Assembly (NCBI RefSeq): GCF_003019675.1
Contig: NZ_CP028105.1
Location: 3,364,282 to 3,428,281 of the forward strand
Source of the DNA: Fusobacterium ulcerans
GTDB taxonomy: Bacteria; Fusobacteriota; Fusobacteriia; Fusobacteriales; Fusobacteriaceae
DNA length: 64,000 bases
Reading direction: 5' to 3'
Shown: piece by piece, positions 34,322 through 41,519 of the stretch
Layout: each line of letters opens with the position of its first letter
Position numbering within the stretch: position 1 is the stretch's first letter
Position numbers and translations under genes: made by a program
Notes under the pieces: generated by a model
The model's database searches: none
What the model saw: only the letters and a program-made list of their open reading frames with translations
What the model was told of the DNA's origin: nothing

Positions 34322-34748
34322 CCTCCATCTTTAGGTCCTTATATTCAGATAATTCTAATAATGCTATATTTATTTTTTTTCTAAGAATATCTTCTATTTC
34401 TCGCCTATCACTTTTATTTAAAAGTAATAAACTAGCCTCTAATGGAATTCCATTTAACTTGGACTTCATTCTCAACAACATATCTGATACTAACAATGTT
34501 ATGTCATCTTTATGATGATATTCTTCCCTCATTATTCCAAGTTTTAATTCTTTAGTTTCTTTCTCAACTCTTTTAAGTTCAAGAGATTCGTCTTTTCCTG
34601 AAGAACTTTCTACAAACATTTCTACAGCAGCAATAAAATCATATTGTCCTGGAGCAATTCTCACTTCTTTAAATTTTTCTCTGATACTTCTTTCTGACAT
34701 TTTGAATGTCCTAGCCATTCTACTTTCAGTAGCAATAACTTCAGGCAT
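34293..34748 (-). CDS. Terminase small subunit (Nu1-like)
   Basis: 151 residues: an N-terminal winged-helix-like DNA-binding region (ARTFKMSERSIREKFKE), a middle charged helix (LELKRVEKETKELKLGIMRE) and a C-terminal acidic helix. It precedes and overlaps the large-subunit gene by 29 bp. Recognises packaging-start DNA. Strong site AAGGAGGGTAAAA. Confidence 0.8.
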   Translation of the reverse strand: MPEVIATESRMARTFKMSERSIREKFKEVRIAPGQYDFIAAVEMFVESSSGKDESLELKRVEKETKELKLGIMREEYHHKDDITLLVSDMLLRMKSKLNGIPLEASLLLLNKSDRREIEDILRKKINIALLELSEYKDLKMEDVEIGEEND

Positions 34749-34859
34749 TTTTACCCTCCTTATTTACTCAAAAAATTTTGGCAGAACCAAAAAAAATTCT
34801 AGAATCAACGACTTTCGAGCTCGCCAGCTCCTCAAATCGCCAAAACTTTTTACAGTACC
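34749..34859. other. Non-coding GC-richer spacer next to terminase genes, possible packaging site
   Basis: Within 111 bp of otherwise A/T-rich DNA, bases 34811-34845 contain a GC-richer cluster with the dyad GAGCT-CGCC-AGCTC and a repeated GGCGA on the minus strand. It lies immediately before the small terminase gene, where lambda-type phages carry cos. No direct evidence of cutting. Confidence 0.25.
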
Positions 34860-35372
34860 TTAATCTAGTAACTTAGCATGTTGCTTCTCATCTAGCTCTT
34901 TCTTTAACTTTTCATATTTCGCTGTTTCCTGCTTCATCTCAAGAAGTTCCTTATCACTATAGATTGAATGTAGGTCTTTATCCAACTTATATAGAACATC
35001 TATAGCTGTTACTCTTTTAAGAAAAGCTTCCTCTGTAGATTTATTAACTGGAGAAGTGTATCTATCTCCTGATAATACCTGCCTACCTGTTGCCTTATCT
35101 ATTGCATAGTTTCTTAAATCTTTAGTAAGAAGCTTGTATTCTTCTTTGATAGCTTCTCTTTCCTTCAAGGTCTTATCAGCTGCTTCAAATATTTCTTTTG
35201 CTCTTACAATATCTTTTACTATACCCTTCTCCCATTTTTCATGAGAAGCTAAGTTTCTTAATGTGCCATAGTTGACTTTATACTCTATAGCAAGGTCTAT
35301 CAAACCTTCTCCATATTCATATCTTTTTCTAATTTCTTTTTTTAAATTAGTAGTAGTAGTTTTCTTTGCCAT
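34860..35372 (-). CDS. Putative second terminase small subunit/DNA-binding protein
   Basis: 170 residues from ATG 35372 (GGAAGGAGC site). The N-terminal helix-turn-helix IRKRYEYGEGLIDLAIEYKVNYGTLRNLASHEKW is of the kind found in terminase small subunits, followed by a long helical part. Together with the Nu1-like gene this gives two candidate DNA-recognition proteins for packaging. The frame extends upstream but without a site. Confidence 0.55.
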   Translation of the reverse strand: MAKKTTTTNLKKEIRKRYEYGEGLIDLAIEYKVNYGTLRNLASHEKWEKGIVKDIVRAKEIFEAADKTLKEREAIKEEYKLLTKDLRNYAIDKATGRQVLSGDRYTSPVNKSTEEAFLKRVTAIDVLYKLDKDLHSIYSDKELLEMKQETAKYEKLKKELDEKQHAKLLD

Positions 35373-35530
35373 GCTCCTTCCTTTTGTAACAGTAAAGTAA
35401 TATTCCATGTCATATTTTTTTAACATAGTTTAATTTAAAGAAAAGCAAGATAAATATTCTTTTTATTTTCTTTTCCTAAGCCTTTTTAAATAGGGATTAT
35501 AGCAAATATATATCTTCCCCTCTAATTGGA

Positions 35531-36553
35531 TTAGTGGGGAAAAATTAATTCCAGCAAGTAATTCAATTTTTTTAAATTATTATGCTGGATATATTTTTCT
35601 AAAATCTTCTTTGTTTCTCTTCCTTTATGCTTGCTATCATATTTTCCTATTATGTCTATTAAGAAAGAATAGTCAAATATCCAGAATTCCTCCAAATATC
35701 TATAAATATTTCTTTCCTCTTTTCTTCCAGTGGATCTTGCTAATATATTTGCCTTTTTAAAGGCTAAATATTCTTTTTCTAAAACTGGTTTTATCCTATT
35801 TTCAATATAGCTGAAAGCCTTTTTTATAAAGTCCTTCTTTAATCTCTCTCTAAAAATTACCTCTATTAAATCTTTATTTTTGAGTAGAGTTGCCAGTGAA
35901 TTATCTTTTCCAAATTTTTCACTTATATATTTATAAGAGGATGTCTCAAAAAAGTATTCTAGCCGACTTATACTTGTATTTAGATTCTTTTCTCTATCTT
36001 TAGAATAAACTTTAAAAGTAACACTTTTATTTATTCTTGTAAAAAAACTTTCATCTATTTTGAAATTTTTAACTCTCTCAGAATCTGTAATAGCACTTAT
36101 AGCTTTAGAAAAATTTATTTGTTTAAAAAAAAGCATAAATACTTCTGAATATTCATTAAAATCAACTGGAACATTTAAATTAATTTCTATATCTGCGATC
36201 CTTGAATCTGAAAAGTCTATATAAATTTCTTTTTCTTTTAACATCAATGTCAGTTTTTCTATTGCCTCTTTTAAATCTAAAGTTGTTGAATTGCATATGT
36301 TATCACCAGTTAAAATTTTATTTGGATTAAAAGTAATTCTATTAAAAAAGCTTTCCTCTACCTCTTTTTCTCCCTGATACACAGTATAAGAATTTACTAT
36401 GGAAAATAGTTCATCTGTTATAATAGTTTTTTCCTTCAATGAGTTTTCTTTGTAATCAGTTAATTTTTTAAATCTTTTTTCTGTTTCAATTGAAAAATTA
36501 TAAAGAGAAATCTTATCTATTCCTATTCGAAATATTTTATTTTCACTTAACAT
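35531..36553 (-). CDS. Unknown protein, possibly replication-initiator-like
   Basis: 340 residues. Segments such as FRIGIDKISLYNFSIE, NRITFNPNKIL, IADIEINLNVPVDFNEY, VTFKVYSKDREK and SRLEYFFETSSYKYI recall the layout of phage/plasmid gene II/X-type replication proteins (DNA-nicking initiators), with a basic helical C-terminus. No HUH motif is clear. It is located in the late operon between the amidase and terminase blocks, which is odd for a replication gene, so the assignment is tentative. Confidence 0.35.
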   Translation of the reverse strand: MLSENKIFRIGIDKISLYNFSIETEKRFKKLTDYKENSLKEKTIITDELFSIVNSYTVYQGEKEVEESFFNRITFNPNKILTGDNICNSTTLDLKEAIEKLTLMLKEKEIYIDFSDSRIADIEINLNVPVDFNEYSEVFMLFFKQINFSKAISAITDSERVKNFKIDESFFTRINKSVTFKVYSKDREKNLNTSISRLEYFFETSSYKYISEKFGKDNSLATLLKNKDLIEVIFRERLKKDFIKKAFSYIENRIKPVLEKEYLAFKKANILARSTGRKEERNIYRYLEEFWIFDYSFLIDIIGKYDSKHKGRETKKILEKYIQHNNLKKLNYLLELIFPH

Positions 36554-36863
36554 TCATATTTCCCTGCTCCTTTTCATCTTCAAAATTTTCTTCTATTACA
36601 ATGTTATATCTTTCTTCTAATTGCTTTTTTAAAGAAATTTCTTTATTAGATACTAATTGTAATTTTTTATGAATACTTTTATATAGTTTTTCTATATTTT
36701 TAGGTGTAGTAATTCCCAGTTTAAATTCTCTTAATCTATATTCATAACTATATGGAAATATTTCTATTTCTTCATTATTTCCTGATACTATCAGCTTAAT
36801 TTCATTTTTTTCTGCTTCTTTTATCATTTTTTCAAAATCTTTATATTCTTTATTAATAAACAA
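36543..36863 (-). CDS. Hypothetical protein
   Basis: 106 residues, probably started by TTG at 36863 behind GAGAGGTA. Charged, with helix FEKMIKEAEKNEIKLIVSG and FPYSYEYRLREFKLGI. Its stop overlaps the start of the 340-residue gene (ATGTTAAGTGA), so they are translationally coupled. Function not recognised. Confidence 0.5.
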   Translation of the reverse strand: MFINKEYKDFEKMIKEAEKNEIKLIVSGNNEEIEIFPYSYEYRLREFKLGITTPKNIEKLYKSIHKKLQLVSNKEISLKKQLEERYNIVIEENFEDEKEQGNMNVK

Positions 36864-36908
36864 GCTTATACCTCTCCTATCCCGAACCTTATCAGTTCAT
36901 CCAAATTT

Positions 36909-37451
36909 TTATTGATTTGCAATATATAACAATATCTCTAAAATTGATTCTACAGTCTTATCCATTAGGGTATTTAATCTCTCATATGAATGTATTTCAT
37001 CTAAGAAGAATGGCTCTATTAGTATTGCTATAGGTTTTGTTTTATTTAATATGCTTCCACCTCTTTCAGATGGAGAAACACCTTTTATTCCTCTATCATT
37101 CAGACCAAGATTTTTTACTAGAATAGTCTGAGCTTTTTTAGCTAATTTCTCTCCTTTTGAACTTGTATGAGCATAAAGGACTTCTGTCCCTTGTGTTTCT
37201 CCATCATAAGCATTAAAATGGCAACTGATTAAATAATTAGCTGGAATTTCATTTACCTCTTTTACTAAATCAGCAAAATCATTTCTTGCTTTTATAACAG
37301 TATCAAGATTAATTAATCTTTCTTCTTTAAATACTCTTGCTACTAATTCTGTAGTAAGATCAAACTCTGTTATTCTTTTTCCATCTTCCATTTGAGTGCT
37401 ACATCCACTTTTTTCAAAATTGTGCCCTGCTAAAATAATTACTCTTTTCAT
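36909..37451 (-). CDS. N-acetylmuramoyl-L-alanine amidase (Amidase_3), endolysin candidate
   Basis: 180 residues: an N-terminal strand with the first zinc ligand (RVIILAGHN), ITEFDLTTELVARVFKEE (Glu ligand), LISCHFNAYDGETQGTEVLY (second His), GIKGVSPSERGGSILNKTKP and catalytic Glu in AILIEPFF. It would cut the stem peptide from the glycan in peptidoglycan. No signal peptide is present, so it depends on a holin. It is an early gene of the late operon, while a second putative endolysin and holins lie 25 kb downstream. Confidence 0.9.
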   Translation of the reverse strand: MKRVIILAGHNFEKSGCSTQMEDGKRITEFDLTTELVARVFKEERLINLDTVIKARNDFADLVKEVNEIPANYLISCHFNAYDGETQGTEVLYAHTSSKGEKLAKKAQTILVKNLGLNDRGIKGVSPSERGGSILNKTKPIAILIEPFFLDEIHSYERLNTLMDKTVESILEILLYIANQ

Positions 37452-37459
37452 TTCCCCTC

Positions 37460-37693
37460 CTATACTGAATATTCAATGACCTGCCATTTGTTGTTTTTTC
37501 TCTCTTTTATTTGTAAAGAATGATTAGGATAGACTTCTTTTAAAATTTTTAAATTCCTATCTAGTTCTTTTTTACATGTACATAGTCTTTTATCCACCAG
37601 CATCAAACATTCTTTCCCATTTATAATGCTAATTTTCTCTATTACTCTTATAGTGTATTTCCATGCTGGATCTGTGTTTATTCCTACTCCCAT
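37460..37693 (-). CDS. Hypothetical protein
   Basis: 77 residues from ATG 37693 (AAGGTGATTGAA). Contains WKYTIRVIEKISIINGKECLMLVDKR and a Cys pair (CTCKKELDRNL). No family recognised. 8 bp upstream of the amidase gene. Confidence 0.5.
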   Translation of the reverse strand: MGVGINTDPAWKYTIRVIEKISIINGKECLMLVDKRLCTCKKELDRNLKILKEVYPNHSLQIKERKNNKWQVIEYSV

Positions 37694-37780
37694 TTCAATC
37701 ACCTTTTTTCCAAAAAATAAAAGAGCCAAGATCTCAATTACTTGAAACCTTGACTCAGAAAGCCGTACTTTAAATTCAAT

Positions 37781-37963
37781 TTATTTTAAACTTACTTTTG
37801 TGATTTCTCCACATTTACATTCTACTTGGGATAAATCACCACTGATTATAACACTTACACCTCTTGGAAACCTAGTTTTACTTCCTATCTGCTCATAAAG
37901 AAAACGACCACATTTGCAATAGGTTTTTGCTATATCATTATATTCTTTTTTCAAAATAATCAC
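37781..37963 (-). CDS. Small zinc-ribbon protein (Com-like)
   Basis: About 60 residues with two Cys pairs, YCKCGRFLYEQ and VECKCGEITKV, spaced as in small zinc-binding proteins such as Mu Com, a translational activator. Start is GTG 37963 or, with better spacing from GAGGGTG, TTG 37954. It is the first gene after the late promoter. Confidence 0.6.
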   Translation of the reverse strand: MIILKKEYNDIAKTYCKCGRFLYEQIGSKTRFPRGVSVIISGDLSQVECKCGEITKVSLK

Positions 37964-37986
37964 CCTCTTGGTTTTATCTTATTTTG

Positions 37987-38040
37987 ATACTACCATAAAA
38001 AAAAATAAATTTCAAGAGGGGTTGTACCAAATTTGGTACA
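37987..38040 (-). promoter_or_regulatory. Late promoter with Ogr/Delta-type activator site
   Basis: Minus strand TTGAAA (38015-38010), 17 bp, TAGTAT (37992-37987). Upstream lies a perfect 18-bp palindrome TGTACCAAATTTGGTACA (38023-38040), which has the form TGT-N12-ACA. Its centre is about 52 bp before the predicted start point. P2-family late promoters are activated by Ogr/Delta at TGT-N12-ACA sites centred near -55. The phage encodes an Ogr-like protein (46914-47165). Confidence 0.75.
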
Positions 38041-38069
38041 CTTTTTTATTTTTTGAAAAATTTTTTAAA

Positions 38070-38100
38070 ATAAAAAGAACTCAAATTTTAATTTGAATTC
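38070..38100 (-). terminator. Terminator of the methylase-ATPase-receiver-HNH operon
   Basis: A 10-bp A/T stem with one G-T pair (38077-38086 with 38091-38100) followed on the minus strand by CTTTTTATTTT, just beyond the HNH stop. Confidence 0.6.
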
Positions 38101-38109
38101 TTTCATCAA

Positions 38110-38745
38110 TCATTTTATAATTTTATTTTTTAGAGATCTTTTTTTTCTTATTCTTCCTTTTAAATCTCCAATTCTAATTTTCAAATCTCCATTTTCTAAA
38201 CTTTCGTACAGTCCTTCTAAATTTAATAATAAAAAATCTAATTTTCTAAATTCATAATCTAATTTCAATGTTTTATAAAATTTAAGAATTTCACTATCCT
38301 CTTCATACTCAGGTTTTATTTTTATTCCATAATCATCTTCTCTGTAAAAAATTTTCTTTATTTCTTCTTTATCTGGTTGCAATTTCTCTAAATACTCATC
38401 TTTAATTCTTAATCCTCCCTTACTTCTATTACAACTACGGCATGCTACAACCAGATTCTCTAATGCACCAGCCTCACCTGTACTAGAACAAGAAGCCTCA
38501 TTTTTATAATGATCTATTTCAAATAAATCAGGATCTAATACAAAGACTGAAGTTCCACAATAAGCACATTTATAATTATATATCTCTAAATAATTCCCCT
38601 TAAATTCATTTCTTACAATATTATAGAAATTATTAGTTAAAGGATGATTATGTGTTCTTATTATTTCTTTTAGTTCCTCTTTTTTTCCAGAAATTTTTTC
38701 TAATTTTTTACAGTAAGTAGTATTTCTATAATCATTTTTATCCAT
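38110..38745 (-). CDS. HNH endonuclease of the GHKL-linked cassette
   Basis: 211 residues with a complete HNH/zinc module: Cys60-x2-Cys63 (YKCAYCG), Asp78-His79 in LFEIDHY, Asn97 (ALENLVVAC), Cys102-x2-Cys105 and NRSKGG. This is the McrA-like core that cleaves DNA with one metal ion. The N- and C-terminal flanks are helical with no recognised domain. It overlaps the receiver gene by 8 bp and is the last gene of the operon, the usual place for an effector. Confidence 0.88.
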   Translation of the reverse strand: MDKNDYRNTTYCKKLEKISGKKEELKEIIRTHNHPLTNNFYNIVRNEFKGNYLEIYNYKCAYCGTSVFVLDPDLFEIDHYKNEASCSSTGEAGALENLVVACRSCNRSKGGLRIKDEYLEKLQPDKEEIKKIFYREDDYGIKIKPEYEEDSEILKFYKTLKLDYEFRKLDFLLLNLEGLYESLENGDLKIRIGDLKGRIRKKRSLKNKIIK

Positions 38746-39343
38746 CTATAGCCCTCTTTAATTTTTTAAATTCTTCAATAAGTTCCTTGATGTCTTCACT
38801 TTTTAATTCTGAATATTCATCTCCACCATCTAATGAAAGTGAAATTTTTTCTAATAACTCACTATCTACTTCTTTTTTTTCATCCAATTTTTTAAATATT
38901 TCTCTTCCCATCAAAATTTCATTTATTTTTTTATCTATACACTTCCCTAATATTTCTGAATAATATTCTTCTGGATCTTGAGATAAATTTTTATCACAAT
39001 TATATTTTTTTATAATATCATATGAGTCTTTTTGCTCATTTTGGCTAATTACAATAGTTTCAATATATGGAAACAGCCTTTTTAATATTATTTTAAACTC
39101 TTCTCCTGTAAATCTTTTATCTCTTTGGTCATCTAAAAGAAATAATGCAGAATCTATAACTAATAAATTTATGTTTTTATCAGTCAATTTTTTTAACAAT
39201 GTTTTGTAATCATCTTCTTTTGTAAATTTAATCTCATATGATCTAATTTCAACTGGTTTTATATTGTAATCGTATTCATCTAAAAATCCAGATATTGCTC
39301 TCTCTATTATATCATCTACATATGCAATATTAATTACTTCCAT
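38738..39343 (-). CDS. Stand-alone receiver-domain (CheY-like) protein
   Basis: 201 residues. The first 120 follow the receiver fold: acidic pair Asp10-Asp11 (AYVDD), phospho-acceptor Asp64 (LLVIDSALF), Ser100 (TIVISQN) and Lys105, in the right order and spacing. The rest is helical and acidic (LDGGDEYSELKSEDIKELIEE) and lacks a DNA-binding output domain. It is sandwiched between a kinase-like ATPase gene (3 bp away) and an HNH nuclease gene (overlap), suggesting that phosphorylation state controls the nuclease. Confidence 0.8.
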   Translation of the reverse strand: MEVINIAYVDDIIERAISGFLDEYDYNIKPVEIRSYEIKFTKEDDYKTLLKKLTDKNINLLVIDSALFLLDDQRDKRFTGEEFKIILKRLFPYIETIVISQNEQKDSYDIIKKYNCDKNLSQDPEEYYSEILGKCIDKKINEILMGREIFKKLDEKKEVDSELLEKISLSLDGGDEYSELKSEDIKELIEEFKKLKRAIDG

Positions 39344-39346
39344 ATT

Positions 39347-41503
39347 TTATATATCACTTCCTAGTCTAAAAGACATATAAAAACCTCTATTAACTCCCTT
39401 GTCTAAAATATTTTTAATTTCTTCAATTTCCCCTGAAGTTTTAATAATGGTATTATTAGTAATCCACATACCTAAACCATGTCCATTTTCTCGTGAAGTT
39501 TCATGAACATTTAATATCTTCATAGGATCTTTTATATATTTTTCAAGAAGTCCTCTACCATCATCCTCGTAACTTATTTCTAAAAATTCACCAATTTTTT
39601 CTATATTAATTTTTATATTAATTTTATCTTTAGAACTATTTTGTTGAAAACTATTTAAAATTAAATTATCAAAAATAACTTTGAATATATCTTCCGAACT
39701 TTTAAATCTTGTATCTGGGTCAATAATTAAATCTATTTTTAACATTTTATAATCTCTTTCCCAAATATTTTTTATCTTTTCCATTACTTCTAAAATTTTC
39801 AAATCATTACTTTTAAATTTATTTTTTTTAATATCTTCCAGTAATGTTCCAATAAAAACAGATACTTTCTTATTTATTTTTTCATTATCTTCCAACATTT
39901 GAGGTACATTATAAATTGCTTTTTCTTTATTTTCTTCTTTATCTAAAATATCCCAAACTTTATGTTTAATTAAAGCTTTTTTTAAATCCTTACATAACCT
40001 ATTAATATTATTTCTTTCATTCTGTAAATCGTGAGCTACTGAACTTGCTTTTAGTCCTATTGTAGACAACATATTTAATATCCTTGCATCATATTTAAAA
40101 TTATTTTCAACTTCTTTTAAAACCTCTTTAATAGACTGCTCTCTTTTTTGCAATCCTAAAATTTCTGTTTTTAATTTTTCTTTTTCAAATTGATCTAATC
40201 TTTCTATCATAGTAAAATCTTTTATAATTCTTTGTAATATTTCCTCTTCTGAAGTTTCTTTCAATACATTTTTTTTATTAATTTCTCTTATTATTTCCTG
40301 ACGATAAACCTCAAAAGCTTCTAATACTTTCTCTATAATTTTTATAAAAGTTTCATAATATTCATTCTCTTCTAATCCTTGACGATTTGATAAATCTCTC
40401 AATACACTATTTTCATTTTTATCAATTTCTACTTTTCCAGCAATATTATTTTCTCTAACTTTCCAAGCCCCAGTAAGATGTGTTGCAGCAGCTGGTGACT
40501 TTCGAGCCCTTTGACCTATTCCTATCCAATCTTTAGTTCCATCATATGAAGATATACTAAAAGAGTTTCTATACAAAATAATCCCTTCTATATATTGCTC
40601 TGGAATTCTTAAATATTTATATAAAAATTTTTCTTTATCAGTTTTTGAAGCAGATATCCTAAAGTAAAATTCTCCTTTAAAGTTTCCAAGTTCTTGTAGC
40701 TTATTTTGAAGTTCTATATCTTTTTCATTTTTTTTAGAAAATAGGGTATATATATCTAATACTTCATTTTTAAAGTGAATATTTCCTTTATAGTAATTTT
40801 TTGCTTCATCAGTAAATTCATCTGAAGTAATAGTATACTCCAATTTTTTATCTAGTGCTGAATATTCAAATCTTATTATACTTAAGCAATTAATTCCTAG
40901 TTTAGGTTCTGAAAAAAATTCTTCTATTTTATAAACTTTCTCTCTAAATTCAATATATATTTTCATTTTTGAATTTCTTGTTGTTCTGGATAAATATTTT
41001 TTTAAGTTTTCAATACTTCCTTCATTCCATCTATCTCTTAATTCAGATATTATTATTTTAGTTTTTGAATCTTTAGTGATTATATCTTCAGTATTAAAAT
41101 TAATGTTATTCCAATCTGTTTCCCAAATGACTTTATAATCTTTTAATTTATTAGAAATAAGTTTTACTCTTTTTCCTAATCTAGCTAAAGCAAACCTTCC
41201 AATTCCCTTTGATCCTGAATAAATTCTTTCGTTTCCTTCTATATCATAAAAACTATATTCATTTTCTTTACTACTTTTCCCAACATGCATCCATTTATTT
41301 CTTATGTCATCTTCATTCATTCCTTTTCCATTATCTTCCAATATTAATTGATCTTCTTTAAAAATTATTTTTAATTCACTTGCTCCAGCATCAAAAGAAT
41401 TTTTTACTAATTCCAATATAGCTGATTCCTTTTTAGTAAAGTTTTGTACTCCTAGCAATTCAGCTACACGACTATCTTCTACTATATATTTTAATTTCCC
41501 CAC
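39347..41503 (-). CDS. Double GHKL ATPase: Hsp90/MORC-like N-half, histidine-kinase-like C-half
   Basis: 718 residues. N-terminal GHKL domain: N-box with Glu31, Asn35 and Asp38 (ILELVKNSFDAGAS), G1 box LEDNGKGM (57-62), then KGIGRFALARLG. A transducer-like middle follows (to about 400), then a coiled coil (about 410-480), a dimerisation/phospho-acceptor-like helix with His491 (SSVAHDLQNERNNI) and a second GHKL domain with N-box near 617 (DNLILNSFQQNS), EDDGRGL (about 647) and NGHGLGMWI (about 674). The fusion of an Hsp90/MutL-type switch with a kinase core suits a sensor that passes phosphate to the neighbouring receiver. Prokaryotic MORC/MutL-like ATPases are known in predicted restriction systems. 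Confidence 0.85.
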   Translation of the reverse strand: MGKLKYIVEDSRVAELLGVQNFTKKESAILELVKNSFDAGASELKIIFKEDQLILEDNGKGMNEDDIRNKWMHVGKSSKENEYSFYDIEGNERIYSGSKGIGRFALARLGKRVKLISNKLKDYKVIWETDWNNINFNTEDIITKDSKTKIIISELRDRWNEGSIENLKKYLSRTTRNSKMKIYIEFREKVYKIEEFFSEPKLGINCLSIIRFEYSALDKKLEYTITSDEFTDEAKNYYKGNIHFKNEVLDIYTLFSKKNEKDIELQNKLQELGNFKGEFYFRISASKTDKEKFLYKYLRIPEQYIEGIILYRNSFSISSYDGTKDWIGIGQRARKSPAAATHLTGAWKVRENNIAGKVEIDKNENSVLRDLSNRQGLEENEYYETFIKIIEKVLEAFEVYRQEIIREINKKNVLKETSEEEILQRIIKDFTMIERLDQFEKEKLKTEILGLQKREQSIKEVLKEVENNFKYDARILNMLSTIGLKASSVAHDLQNERNNINRLCKDLKKALIKHKVWDILDKEENKEKAIYNVPQMLEDNEKINKKVSVFIGTLLEDIKKNKFKSNDLKILEVMEKIKNIWERDYKMLKIDLIIDPDTRFKSSEDIFKVIFDNLILNSFQQNSSKDKINIKINIEKIGEFLEISYEDDGRGLLEKYIKDPMKILNVHETSRENGHGLGMWITNNTIIKTSGEIEEIKNILDKGVNRGFYMSFRLGSDI

Positions 41504-41519
41504 TGCTTACCTCCCTATT

